From Mallotus nudiflorus (Eukaryota; Streptophyta; Magnoliopsida; Malpighiales; Euphorbiaceae): a stretch of DNA of 64,000 nt. Under the pieces are notes generated by a model. The model searched no databases. It was not told the DNA's origin and saw only the letters and a program-made list of their open reading frames with translations. A program made the translations under genes and the position numbers. The stretch's first letter is position 1. Each line of letters starts with the position of its first letter. The DNA lies in NCBI GenBank assembly GCA_947683625.1, contig CANTUR010000537.1, forward strand, positions 744,001 to 808,000, given 5' to 3'. This document shows positions 10,551 to 22,984 of the stretch, in pieces.

Positions 10551-12348
10551 ATGAGAAACCCAGCTGCTGCTGCTTCTTCTTCTTCTTCATCAATGAATAA
10601 TGGCACTAGAAAGACAACTACACCATGCTGTAGCAAAGTTGGAATAAAGCGAGGGCCATGGACACCGGAAGAAGATGAACTGTTATCAAACTACGTCAAA
10701 AAAGAAGGTGAAGGCCGGTGGCGTACGCTACCCAAAAGGGCCGGTTTACTTCGATGTGGTAAGAGTTGTCGTCTCCGATGGATGAACTATCTTCGTCCTT
10801 CTGTTAAAAGAGGTCGTATTGCCCCTGATGAAGAAGATCTCATTCTTAGACTTCATAGATTGCTTGGTAACAGGTAATATATCAATATGCTTTTGACTGA
10901 ACTGAAACTTTTGTTTCTTTAAAGATCGATTGGTATGCTATTTCATTTCTAAGGATCGATCATGATCTTTATCATTCTTTTTTGATTTGGGTCTTCTCTA
11001 TTCATCATTTCATGCATATTGGGTTCTGGGTTTTTTCTATTCTTCATCATTTCATGCAATACTGGGTTCTGGCTAAGCAAAAAATTACAGATTTATTTTG
11101 TTTTTTGATTTTTTATAACATTAGATTTTGTTTCTTCATCATATTTTTCCATCTTTAATTTGGGTTTCTTCTATTCTTCTTCCCTTTTAGCTATTCTTGA
11201 ACTTTTTCAGGTGTTCCACAGTTTGAACATTAGCTTTTTAGGGTATGGTGTAATCTTTCTTGATATTTGTGCTGCATATCTCTCTGTTTCTGAATAGTTA
11301 GATATATAGAGAGAGAGAGAGATGGGTAGGTAATGTCTAACTTCTTAGGTGAAGCCATAGATGAAAGAACTCAATCATATGCAAGAATGATGGAGCTTTC
11401 GTACATTATTCATCTACTGGTACATAAATTTTTGAGCTTATTATCTAGTAATCGAAGATGTTAATAAAAAAGAATGTTATTTTCTGCATTTCAAGTACTA
11501 AAGATTGATTGTTAATCAGGGAATTAATCAGTTTAGATCTCAATCTATCTTCTTTTTGTTTGATCTTTCTTCTCAGGTGGTCTTTGATTGCTGGAAGAAT
11601 ACCAGGCCGCACAGACAATGAGATCAAGAACTACTGGAATACACATCTCAGTAAGAAGCTGATTAGCCAAGGTATTGATCCAAGAACCCACAAGCCATTG
11701 AACCCTAACCCTAGTTCATCACAACAAGATCCAGACCAAAATAATGCTGGCCCTAAATCTGCTCAACACTTTGAAGATGCTAGCCGAACCTATCGGGTTA
11801 TCGCCACTAAAGTGAGTGAAAATTTCAACATGGTTACTAACATGAATCATGATCAGCATTATCAAAACAACCCAGTTGTTGATGGTGGTATTATTGATAA
11901 CTGGCCTGCTTGTGATGGACTGGTTATGGGGTTACATAGTGGTGATCAAGGACAAAGCAATTCAGATTACTACATTGGAAACCAAAACCAAAATCATGAA
12001 GATCCTTTCTCTTCATTTCTTGATTCTCTAATCAATGAAAATGAAAATCTGTTCTTGATTCATCAACAACAACAACAATTACATCATCATCATTACCATC
12101 ATCTTCAACAACAGCAACAACAACAGCTACAGCTACAGCTACAACAGCAACAACAACTACAGCAGCAACTACAACTACAACTACAACAACAACAGCAGCA
12201 GCAGCAAAACCATGATATGATTGTACCTTCAGCTCAGCCCATTGTCGTCTCTTCTCCACAAGCTTTCATGAATAACACCACCATATGGGAAACTGACGTG
12301 TTATCATCAATGGCAGCTGCATTAGGTGATGATGTTTCTTTAAATTAA
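10551..12348 (+). CDS. MYB5: R2R3-MYB transcription factor, MYB5/PH4-like
   Basis: Two exons, 10551-10873 and 11577-12348, joined in phase, encode 364 residues. R2 (about 34-83) has Trp 37, 57 and 77. R3 (about 87-134) has Ile90 in place of the first Trp, then Trp109 and Trp128. The bHLH-interaction signature [DE]Lx2[RK]x3Lx6Lx3R matches exactly at residues 96-115. The TPCCSKVGIKRGPW lead-in, PSVKRGRIAPDEEDL and ISQGIDPRTHKPL are typical of the MYB5/PH4 clade. In known plants such proteins act in the nucleus with bHLH and WD40 partners on proanthocyanidin genes, vacuolar acidification or seed-coat and trichome traits; for this plant that is inference. The tail has a SFLDSLIN motif (254-261) and a Gln/His/Leu low-complexity tract (270-318). 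The start is the first ATG after the leader. All key residues are intact, and both splice sites are canonical (CAG|GTAATA, CTCAG|G). The position of only one of the two introns common in R2R3-MYB genes is used. Confidence 0.93.
10874..11576 (+). other. Intron of the MYB gene
   Basis: 703 bp, GT...AG. It splits an Arg codon (AG|G, residue 108) inside R3 just before the second R3 Trp, the usual position of the second intron in R2R3-MYB genes. It is T-rich, with a (GA)n run at about 11308-11320 and the acceptor tract TTCTTCTCAG. Confidence 0.93.
12061..12207 (+). repeat. CAA/CAG/CTA trinucleotide tract in MYB coding region
   Basis: An imperfect trinucleotide repeat encoding residues 270-318: Gln runs broken by His and by Leu from CTA codons. 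The codon mixture (CAA, CAG, CTA) should limit slippage, but length variation between plants is likely. The minus-strand open frame over this tract is only a shadow of it. Confidence 0.9.
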
Positions 12349-13599
12349 GTACGTACTAATGATCATCAATCATCCACCACCAGCCTGATCGCTCTCTGCA
12401 CATGCACAACTGCATTAGGAAAATCAGATACAGGCTTAATTAATTAATTATTATCGATCTAATCTATGTGTGTAATGTTTTGTCTTGCTGTTGTTTTTTA
12501 TGATCTGTAGATGTTGTTGTGCATTTACTTATATTGTATGAAACTTTAGATTGCAAGTTTGTCTAAGTCATTTAGAAGTTTGCTTGCATGGTTGTTTAAG
12601 ATGGAAGTTTGCATGAACTAGTTCTTAACTTCCTGAACCTTGTTAATTTGTTTACTTGCATGGATCTTTTTGTAGATATCATGCAGAAGACCTAATTAAA
12701 GATTTTGGTTTTGTACTAAAATTAGATTATTGTTCTTCCTTCTTTCACTAATTAAGCCGGATACCAGATACTTATGATTTTTCTTTTTTCTTGTCATTTT
12801 TTTACATATGCATGCATATACAAATCATTATAAATTATTTTTTACTAATACACGTTCGTACACGCACACACATACATCTTAATACGGAAAAAAAAAAAAA
12901 AAATTCTACATTCATCCCCACTAAACACAAGAAAATATATTTTTCTATACACTTAGTTAAGTACATTCATTTTCTCATAATGTGATTCAGTAAGACATAA
13001 TATTGTCCAATGCAATGCATGAGAAGTATTTTCGTTAGATATATAGTGATTTTGATGTTTTTCTTCTTTTTCTTGCCACTTTCACACGTAGTATATGCTT
13101 TACCTATGGATGTGACAATAACGAATTAGTTGCACCAAAATCAGCACATGCTCTTATTTCATGCATTTGATGCATGATTGATTTTCTTCTTTAAAAGTCT
13201 TGATAAATTTTCATGAACGGAATATATTTAAACATTCTTTAAAGTCAACTATGAAAAGACTCCATTTAGTTTTAAGCGACTAACAATTTTTTGTGGAAGC
13301 CTATTTTGAAATTTTTCTTATTATTGTGTTTTTTGTTTTGGAAATGGCTAGGAGGAGTGTTTATTTGCATAAAATGCCACAAATATATAGTGGAGCAAAT
13401 AATTGTATAAGCAAGTTCATACATAGAAATATTCGTATAGGAATCATAAACAGATGAGATAAATATTCATCTAAAAATTTGTGTTCTAGAGTTTACATAT
13501 ACTCATAATTATTGTTAGATATAAAAACATCTTTCTTTTTCTTCTTGTTGATTTTTTTAGTTTTACTAACATTTTTATATCTATGAAAATTTAAAAGAA
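12349..13599. other. 3' flank of MYB
   Basis: No gene. The first 300-400 bases are the presumed 3' UTR (TTAATTAATTAATT at about 12437-12450); no canonical AATAAA could be tied to a cleavage site. A poly(A) run lies at about 12888-12902. I see nothing else in it. Confidence 0.4.
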
Positions 13600-13617
13600 G
13601 AAATTAATTTGGTATCG

Positions 13618-13755
13618 CCCATGAGAGTGGGAGAGTGAGAGTCGAAAAGAGAATTCCTCACTTTTTTCTCTCGTTCAAAACCGTGCATGAAACTTTCATC
13701 TCTTATAACTTAGGTTTAAAGGACCTCTGTCCTATCCATTAGACCATGAACGCTT
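13618..13755 (-). pseudogene. Plastid-derived fragment (NUPT) with intron domain V and tRNA-like half
   Basis: On the minus strand three pieces follow one another. 13712-13753 resembles the 5' half of an organellar tRNA-Arg, with the D-arm TCTAATGGATAGGACAG and an anticodon loop reading CCTTTAA, so it is not a working tRNA. 13678-13711 resembles domain V of a plastid group II intron, with the GATGAAAGT tip and CACGGTTT close. About 13618-13677 looks like the intron-end and second-exon start of plastid ndhB (GAGGAATTC, CTCTCCCACTC). The attribution is from memory of plastid sequences. Confidence 0.45.
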
Positions 13756-15827
13756 TTCTATTCCATTCCAATTTTTTTCTGATATATATGTATATTGTTC
13801 ATTTCATTTATTTTTTCTTTCTTTTTGCATATATATTTTTTTATATGTAGAAATAATTTTATTTTATTAATTCATTTTAATGCAGAAGAACTTATTGGAG
13901 AGTTACAAATTAGCCAAACCCAATAAGCTTGACTCACTACACCCACACATTGTTTTCTTCATTAATCTTAGAATAAATTTCGATGCTTCCGTGAGTACAT
14001 TGAAGGTTGAACATGCTTGACCAAGGTGATAAATTTGCACGACAGCAATTAGACAATGAGTGCATCTAAATACAATAAAAAGCTAAATAAAATTTAACTT
14101 CCTGACATATTAATGATCTTAAAATTTCCTTATCAAAAGTAAATTAAGTGTGTATCTGTACCAAATTTGTTTATGGATTCAATTCATCATGCCCATATAA
14201 AATGAAATTTTTTTGTTTTTCACTGAAATCTAAATAAATATCTCTTGAGCAAAGACATTTCAAATATCTTGATGATGGTGATGCTAGTGAATGCAACAAA
14301 ATAATTGTGATGGAATCAGTTGATTCTTATCCAAGATATCGAAGGCTAGCTATGGTGGAGCTTAAATATGTCAACGTCTTAGACAGATTATGGTGTCCTT
14401 ATGTCAGAGTGGTCCTTATTGATCACAACTCAACATCTCTAGAATGATAAGTATGTTTTTGTTAATGAAGAGATTCTGTCTATAACTATAATTGATATGT
14501 ATGGAACTAACTACACTGCACTAGTCGAGCTTAGTTGTCACTTGCAAATGAACCTTCTGAAATCATCTAGCCATTTAATTAATTGATTCTTAACATTTTT
14601 AAGTTTTTTTATTATTTTATTATTATGGCTGATGTCTCCTATAATCATAAGAACATTGATTATTTTAGAATTTTACTTAAGTGGATCTATAAAAAAATAA
14701 AATTCATGTAAAACCTATTTTTTCCATCCATAAAACATAAACGCAAAACTTTATTTAAGAAAATTTAAACTCTTTAATACTTCCGCCAACAAATATTGCT
14801 TATTATTCTATTATTTTAACGAAATGATATCCCTAACAGTGTTTGATATTCATCACTATAGTTAGTAAGTAAGCATATTCTAATGCACTATGTCATGACA
14901 CGTATCAATCACTACTAAGAGACCTAATGGTCTAAGTTGTTTTAATCCTTTTTTCATACGGTTATCTGTGATACTTTCACATGCAGCCTCTGCAAATGTT
15001 GCCTTCATCTCCATGCATCTTCTTCCAACACTTTACCTAATGTTACTCATCAAAATGGCAATGAGTTAACCTCCACCAACTTTAGCTAGTGACCAGTGGT
15101 TGCAGTCCAATGTATCATGTGGTACTCATAAATGTGGTATAGTACAAAAAAAAACAAACATCCCATCAAACGGCCTGGATGTTTTGTCCGGCCACTTTAC
15201 GAGCACGTTTTATAGGGTTTCTTGAAACTCCGAACCAATGAGTTTCAGTTATATATATATGTAACTTGGGCTGAAGAAAAAGCAATACCTGTTCGATTGT
15301 AGACTTAAATGGTGTGGTTGAGACCTATAATGAGGACCTAGTTTTTACTAGTTTTGTTGTTTTTACTCAATGCACGCACAAACACACAACATAATGTGAA
15401 ATCTGAATGGAGACACGTATATATAGCATAAATTCATAGTGTTGATGATGATATGCAGGCCAACACATTATTAGACATTTAAGAAACTTAAAGAAACTCA
15501 TGTTTTTATGCATATATTATGATGCGTACTTCTTTCGCATTCATTAGAAGATGATTTTGCCAACGAGTTCATATTATACTAATCATCATCATATTAACTT
15601 GAAGTTTATATATATTTATATATAAACTTTTGTTGTGCCAGTTTTTTTGGCTAATGTACAACGGGGGGAGAGGAATGATACTCGAGTTTGAGTCCTTAAA
15701 TACTATTAAGAGTGACCATCAGACTAGACCTTACCAGGTTATTATGGCAGTTGTCAATGCCTCTCTCTCTCTCTATATATATATGGAAATGTTTTCCTTA
15801 GCAAAGCCGACTGCTAGGGGAGTGAGT
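13756..15827. other. Intergenic, no gene recognised
   Basis: AT-rich sequence with pockets of more mixed composition near 14240-14440 and 14980-15240. I found no open frame with recognisable motifs and no clear repeat. A (CT)n/(AT)n microsatellite lies at about 15761-15783. Confidence 0.4.
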
Positions 15828-15952
15828 ATTACCAAAAAGTCAATAAAAAAAATTGCCCCCATGTAAGTAGGGGCACAATTTTATCAAAAAATTTAATAAA
15901 ATTGTGCCCTTACTTACATGGAGGCAATTTTTTTTATTGACCTTTTAGTAAT
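15828..15952. repeat. 56-bp inverted-repeat hairpin
   Basis: Arms 15828-15883 and 15897-15952 are reverse complements with 4 mismatches in 56 (about 93%), separated by 13 bases. Each arm contains the unit AATTGCC...CATGTAAGTA. A transcript would fold into a long nearly perfect hairpin. It may be the core of a MITE: ATGGAAAT at 15783-15790 and ATTTCCAT at 15953-15960 would be outer inverted ends. Confidence 0.85.
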
Positions 15953-16911
15953 ATTTCCATCTCTCATTATTTTAAATGGCCCACTTCAAAATAAACCGCT
16001 GCAAAAATACATTTCTGATATATAATATATCCATAACCTCTAGTATTTATCACTTTTTGTAAGTTTAATAAATCAACTTACAGTTTTGTTATTTTAATAT
16101 CTGAACTTGTCTAAAATACAATTTTAAAATCTCTATTAATATACATAATATGAAATAATGAATCATAATGTACCGTATTTTAAAGGTTTAATTGATTAAA
16201 AATTATAAGTAGAGACGTAAAATTAAAAAAAAAATTACAATAACAGGAGATGACAAATATATTATATCATTAAATTAATACATTTTAAACTAATTTAAGT
16301 ATTTAAATGACAAAATTGTAAATTTAAGTGTCAAATTGAGAAATGATATCAAGTACAGAGGATTGCAAATGTGTTGTATATATATATATTATCTTGCCAT
16401 GCAAATAGTGTCTATAAAGTTTAACTGTTTGAAGCAAAGATTTTAGTTTTGTCAATATATATATCTGCTAATTATGGTAAGGTCCTCCAAGAACCCATGA
16501 GTCAACATTTCATGCTCCCACTCACTGAAATCCCCATTTGAATTGTAGGTTTCACCAGAAACAGTAGCTAGCTAGGCCCTAATACATGCATACCCCTCAC
16601 TTCGCACAAACTGCTTGTAAGTGATCGTATCATCTTTGACTCTTTGAGTTGGAAATTGGAATTCAAGGTAATGTTATTACCTAATATTTTTTTGTTTTAT
16701 CTTTTGTCATTTGCAAAGAAAAGGGTGGCAGTGGCTTGCATTTTTAACATGCCATGCATTATCCAATACAAAAAAGCCAAAAAAAAAAAAAAGCAACAGC
16801 CAAATTAGTAATTATTTTTAGTATAATGATCTGTGTAGTGAGTAGGGACGTTACAACGCGTTGCTATCTACTACATAAAAATAATAATGCACCTTTTGTT
16901 TTTTTTTTATT

Positions 16912-17302
16912 TTATTATTAAATTTTTTTTATAAGATATGAATATTTAAATCTTTATACGACGAGTTCATCTGTGTGTAATTTAAATTTTAAATTCTAAA
17001 AAAATATATATTTTTATCAAAAAATTGAAATTTAAAAATAAAAATGAAAAAAAAAATGCCATTTGATTATTAAAATTTTTTTTTACAAGCTATGGATGTT
17101 TAAATCCTTATACGACGGGTTTATCTGTATATAACTTAGGTTTTAGATTAAAAAAAAATTATTTTCACCAAAAACTTGAAATTTAAAAATAAAAATGAAA
17201 AATAATGCCATTAAATTATTATTTTTTTTACAAACTACGGATGTTTAAATTATTACACGATAGATTTACTCATGTGCAAGTTAAGTTTTAGATTAAAAAA
17301 AA
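16912..17302. repeat. Tandem repeat, about 150-bp unit x 2.6
   Basis: Three successive units start near 16914, 17066 and 17214. Each has a run of T, ACAAGCTATGGATGTTTAAAT-like sequence, TACGACG-like sequence, TAAGTTTTAGATTAAAAAA, then AAATTTAAAAATAAAAATGA. The third unit is cut short at about 17302. It is non-coding, and the units differ by many substitutions, so the array is old. Confidence 0.7.
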
Positions 17303-17411
17303 AATTAAATAAAATTAACTTGGGGGCAAAATGGGCATTGCCTCCCACCCGCGATAGAGATACATGTCACGAGTTGCGACATGTATCCCGATACTTATTT
17401 TTAGGCCAAAC

Positions 17412-18978
17412 GCCAAAACTTATAGTGAAAAACTCATTAGCTCTCTGAACTTAAGGTTTGACCTTATAAACACCTCAATTTATAAAATGTAACCTTATAG
17501 ACACTTCTATTCAGGGTTTGAATGGCATGCACTTCAACTTCAAATTGGCTCTATTTACCTTTTCTTGACAATTTCTTTTTAGTCCTTAGAATATTGTTAA
17601 ATTTACCAGTTTTATACCAACAGTTATTTACTTTTCTTTACATATTATTGATATCTATATTTTTATTTATTTTATCAATAAAAACTAATTAATAAATTTT
17701 TTAATAATTAATAAATTTTTTAGACACCAATAATTAATAAAATTAGCTACCAAACTAATTAACTCATAAATCAAAGTTATTTATTTTTCAAAAAAAATCA
17801 AAATTATTTGTTAAATGAAAAAATGAAAAGCATAGCTTCATAATTTCACCATCATTGATCTGTGTTTTATTTGCCGCCACCACCACTGCATACCACTCCA
17901 CCCGTCATCGTATGCTTTTTTTTTGCCACCACCACCGCCCTCACCTTCGACCTTTGCCTCAATGGGTCACCGCCCTCGCCCTCGCTCTCTCCTTTGCCTC
18001 TGCCTTCGCCTTGACCTTGAACCCCTAATTTGATGATGGACATGACCAGGATAGAGACAAAATGGGTTACTGCCCTTGCCCTCACCACCATTATGCTCCT
18101 ACCTACTTCACCCATGGCAGCTTTCTTCAGTTTTTTTTTTTGGTTTTGGTTTTATTTTTGTTTTTGGATTTTGGTTTTGATTTTGGACCTTGGTTTTTTA
18201 TTTTAATTTTGGATTTTCATTTTGGATTTTAATTTTTGTTTTGGTTTTGGGATTTATGAGTGGCAGTAGCTTGGTGCTAATGGTGGTGGATCAATGGGTG
18301 GTGATGGTGGATCAATGGTGGTGGATTAATGTTGGTTGTGAAAGAGATGGTATGGATGCAAGGATCATGAAGTTTTAAGGAGTTAAATGATATTTTTTTC
18401 TCATAAAAATTACAATTTAGTTATCAAATTATCATGTATATGCAAATTAGTCCAAATTCTTAATCGATTAAGGATAATTTTGAAATTTTATATAATTATT
18501 GACATTTTGAATAATATATGAATATGAAAAATTAAATTAAAATATCTGAATTAAATTAAAAATATTATTTACAATTTTTTAAATTAAAATATCCAAATAT
18601 TAAAAATTAAATTAAAATATCTAAATATTAAAAAATTAAATCAAAACATCTAAATATTAAAAATATACTTTGCATTCTAATTTCAATATAATCAAGATAT
18701 ATAAGTGTAAATAAATTAATAATAATAATAATAATAATAATTATGCTTAAAATAATAAAAGAATGTTAAAAAAGTGAGAGGATTAAAATGATAATTTACA
18801 AAAATTATAAAGATTGTAAAAAAAAAAATTTGGCTAAGCATCTTGGAGCAAAAAACATAGGTATTTAAAAAGTATAAATTTTATAAGTAGAGGTATCTTA
18901 AAGGTCCAATTTTATGAATTAAGGTGTCTATAATATCATACATTAAATTCCAAGAACTATTGGATTTTTCACTATAGG
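17412..18978. mobile_element. Inverted-repeat DNA element, about 1.57 kb
   Basis: The ends are long imperfect inverted repeats of about 100 bp: TATAGTGAAAAA...TTATAAACACCTCAAT on the left, and the matching complement ATTAAGGTGTCTATAATATC...TTTTTCACTATA on the right. The middle has a GC-rich part with Gly/Ala-type low-complexity frames (17867-18115 minus, and about 18240-18380) and no transposase. It is best read as a non-autonomous terminal-inverted-repeat element. I could not define its target duplication or superfamily. Confidence 0.55.
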
Positions 18979-19680
18979 TTCAGATTACTAAATATGGATT
19001 TGATGTTATTTTTAAGGTTGTGATACATGTAGTTTGACATGGGACATGTAATTGATGGGACACGATAAAAAATTTAATTTCTTTTACATTTTTATTCTTA
19101 GAGACTTTTACTTGATATATTAACTTTGAAGTTCATAATTCATGCGAAAATAAAATTATAGGATACTAAAATATAAAAAAATTACAAAACTTAAATAAAA
19201 AAACATTTGAACTACAAATTATTTATTTGTATTTTACTCTATTTTTAATGTGATATATTTAAATAATAATAAATTTAACTTGTAACTCAATTATCTATAC
19301 TAACTCATCCCTTTATGATATATTCATTGTAAACTACACTTTTTTTTTTTTGTATTTATCTTAAGATTGAAACTTCATGTCATCTATTGATTGGAATCCA
19401 GAATTATGAACTTCAAAGTTAATATTTGAAACTTTAGTTTAGTGTTTTTTCAAATATTATAAGTGATTTAAAAGATTTTTATTGGACCCAATTTAAGGAA
19501 AAATTATAGATTGAAACCGTAATTCTAACTCAACAAGCCTATTTGGTGCAATGATTCACTAAAACATGACACGTAACCATATTCATATTTAATAGATTTT
19601 TTCATTTTATATATGTATAATTTTTTATTCCACCAAAGTAAGAACACGAATAGTTATTTTTTTAATATAGTGCAATATTA
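18979..19680. other. AT-rich intergenic
   Basis: No gene, RNA or clear repeat seen. A poly(T) run lies at about 19340-19352. Confidence 0.35.
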
Positions 19681-20198
19681 GGTTAAATGCACGGAAGGGT
19701 ATCGAATTTTACCTTTATTTCAATTCGGTTATCAAATTTTTATTTGTATCTTTTTAAATATCAAATTTTTATTTAATTTCACAGCAGTTATTTAAAAATT
19801 CTTTTAGTACATAAATAATTCAAAATTACTATTTTAAATCAGAATTAAAGTTTTTTTTTTTTACAAATAAGTCCATATTTTTAATACATTTATAGGAAAT
19901 AAAGAAAAATTTGAAACTTATTTTGATTTTATCTAGTAAGAGTAGACTTATTATAAGAGGTATTACAATCTAGGAGAGGTGAATTTTAAAACTTTTTATA
20001 ATTTATAGACTAAATTAAAAATATAAAAAAAAAATTGAGGAATTAAAATGATTTTTAAAAAAAATTCATAAGATTATAAATTTTTAATATAGCATTTTTT
20101 AAACAAACTCCAAGTTAAGTGACTGAAAAAAATAAATTAAAATTTAATATTTAAATGGTAATAAATGTAACGTTGGATGACTAAGGTTGCATTTAACC
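19681..20198. mobile_element. Probable MITE, about 518 bp
   Basis: The ends are GGTTAAATGCA at the left and TGCATTTAACC at the right, exact reverse complements, with weaker complementarity extending inward. There is no coding sequence. The size and AT content suit a MITE, but the target duplication is unresolved. Confidence 0.45.
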
Positions 20199-21019
20199 GT
20201 GCAGTATCATTAGTTTGTTATCTCAAATCCAATGATAACAGGAAATAACTGTATGACAATTAGCAGTGCCGTCCCAAAAAATTCGGAGGTAATCATCTAT
20301 TCTGTGGTCATTGTGACTTTCAACAGCATTCCCATCATAACTCTTTTTGAGTTGCATATAATATTTACTAATTTTTAATTATTACTATAACTGTAAAGAA
20401 TAAGAGTTGTAGGCGGCCTTGTTTAAGCTATATGTATATATATTTATATAGCTAAATTTTATTTTCACTCAAAGGAATTAAAATCTTGTAGCATAATATA
20501 AGGAAAAACATTTTGATGATAAGAAAAAGGACTCCTACTTTAGTGGGATTACATATACTACTATTTTTTCTTTTGTAGAATAAAACAAGCACATTTCTAA
20601 AGCTGTAACCACATTTGAGATGTGAGTCTCATAAATAAATAGTTTAAGTAAAAAAATATGTGAACATTCGTTATAGATAATAGGATTTATTTCCATTTCT
20701 TCTTACTTTTCCTTTGTTGAAAAACTAATTAGTTCAACTAGCATTTGAAATGTAGGTGTACACGGACTTTTTAAAAGTTCTTTTTTTTTTTTGCTTAATT
20801 TAAGTTAGTGATGAATTGAAAAAAAGATTTTTTTTTTTTCAAAAAAATAGGGGGTAGCAAAAATTTAATTAAAAAAAATCGACCTAATAATTTCTTCTAT
20901 TATATATACTAGACATGCATTTAATAACTTTTTGGATAAAAAAAAAAAAAAAAGCAACAAAGGGATGTTAACTAAGTTGGGTTGCAAATAAAAATGTAAA
21001 CAATTAGGAGGTTGTTGAC

Positions 21020-21535
21020 CATTGTTTTAGGTAGAGTAATAAACAAGTCAAGCTATTTGCGAATTTCCAATAAAAATTTGTTACTAATTTATATATTTAA
21101 ATTTGTTTAATAAATTAATTAAGTTAAAACTATATAAAGTTTGATTTATAAAATTTGTGAATAAATTCAAATAAAAATTTACAAACAAACTTAAAATTTT
21201 AATATATTAATATTTTGATATAATATATGTAATATATAAATTTTAATTCATAATAAATATAAAAATATAGATTATCAAAATAAAGTTATATTTTTTTATT
21301 AAAGATATTGAAATTTATTTAGTAAATAACTGTTTTGAATTTTTTGATAAATAATTTTAACTTATAATATATATTTTTAAAATTTTTTTAAATTCATTTA
21401 GACCTATTTAAATTTGTGAACAACTTACAAACATTAAACTATATAATAAATTCAATTCGAGTTCATTTCAATTATAAACAAACTAAATTCAAATGAATTT
21501 AAACTTGACTCCATTAGATTTTTGTTCACACTCCT
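21020..21535. repeat. AT-rich dispersed repeat Y, copy 1
   Basis: This resembles 22985-23465 over its whole length. Shared order: AACTTGTTTAATAAATT-like, ATATAAAGTTTGATTT-like, AACTTAAAATTTTAATA, TTTAGTAAATAA, ATTCATTT...AACA.TAAACTATATAA.AAATTCAATTCGA, TTATAAACAAACTAA. The copies are diverged (perhaps 70-75%). Class unknown, non-coding. Confidence 0.5.
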
Positions 21536-22984
21536 AGTTTTAAGAAAAAAGAGGGTAGATAAATTCATACATGTTGCGATATTTATATGTTTCATGTGCA
21601 AACGTTTAATAAGTAGGTGGCCTAATGGCCCGGCATCACTTTCTGAGTTTTGACCTTTGGGTGTCTACCTCTGTTTGTGTGCAATTCCTTCGGAGAAGTA
21701 CAATTCACCTCCAAAAAAAATCCATTGTACCAACAGAGTGGCGGTCAACACCACAACCTAACTTAAACTTAGATAAAACGAGATTACTAGCTACTTTGCA
21801 ATTTCAAAATTGTTAGGAGAATTTTATGCATTTAAAAAATATATATATGTTGGATTGACTTAAATAGTAGATTTTTTATTTTATTTTAAAATGTTCTTAC
21901 ATAAAAATTCAGTGCAACTTTATAATACCAAACCATCGGAAAATTTTTTTGGTTTAGAATGTATAAAAAAACTTATCCATGTGTATTGAATTTGAAGAAG
22001 AAAAAGACAAAAGAGGGAATGACAATAGGATGAAAGCAAGCAAAAGACAATGAAGTTCATTCAACTCCATTGAAAACACAAGAAGTGTTCATATGGAGAA
22101 TTCATGAATGCAGCATGGCAAAGAGACACGCTCACAAGATATTGTGTATTCATAAAAAAAATTGCACACAAAAGCATCATCAAGGAAGAGAGTAAAGCAC
22201 CCAATTTCCATTTCTAAAGAATGATTTAGAAGAACAGATTGACTCGATCGATCACAACTGAAAAAGTTGGAAACTAACCTGGCAAGTTATGAAGCATATA
22301 GAATCTTGACTTGCATTGAATTTCCATCATTTTTTCTCGTGCTCGATCTCGCTGAAGCCTCACATAACTTGGCTTCAATCTTCAATTAAAGAATATTAGT
22401 AGTACCACTTGGTTGTTGTTGCTGTTGGTACTACACATTCCTTACAGAAACTTGTGGAATTGCTGGAGATGACTATATATAATCATAGTCTTGAAAAGGT
22501 AGCCTTTTAAGAAGAGGGAACCTGTGACATGCTGACAACATTCCAAAATTTACTAAATTTTACTGCAGAACAAATAGCAACAGAAAATGGATAGAGCAGA
22601 TATAGTTCTGGCAGAGTTTTGTTTTGTTTTTGTTGTTTTGCCCCAATGTCACATGATTATCAGAAGAGCTGCTGACCGAACATTCTTATTAGGAAACTTG
22701 GTTTATGGACCTACCCTTCTTTTTGTTTTTGTTTTTCTTTTTAAATATAATGTTTTTCTTTTCAATTTGTATTTTTTGGTCTGTTTTTTTGCATAAGAAA
22801 ATCAGTTATCAGTTTGTTATTTGGGTTTTTCTTACCATTAACAAACTCTTCAAAATTAATTAGTTGCAATTGGTGGACCTTTATAGACTATAAACCATGA
22901 TCACGGTAAATATTAATTTTATTACTACAATTTCTTTTCCACCATTATATGTCTCTTCTTTTCATGACATTTTATCTCATATTT
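21536..22984. other. Intergenic, no gene recognised
   Basis: Short open frames exist (for example 21625-21816 and 22587-22796) but show no family motif and have unfavourable T-rich composition. A small hairpin GTAGTACCA...TGGTACTAC lies at about 22399-22434. Nothing else is supported. Confidence 0.35.

Noticed and set aside
12032..12259. Val/Ala-rich minus-strand open frame
   Set aside because: Shadow of the CAA/CAG/CTA tract of the MYB gene.
13712..13753. Functional tRNA gene
   Set aside because: Only the 5' half fits a tRNA; position 33 of the loop is C, and the T arm and acceptor 3' strand are absent.
14220..14460. Possible host gene fragment with mixed composition
   Set aside because: No frame stays open over more than a few dozen codons and no motif could be recognised.
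17867..18115. Gly/Glu-rich minus-strand open frame
   Set aside because: Low-complexity product of CCACC/GCCCTC repeats inside an inverted-repeat element; no family motif.
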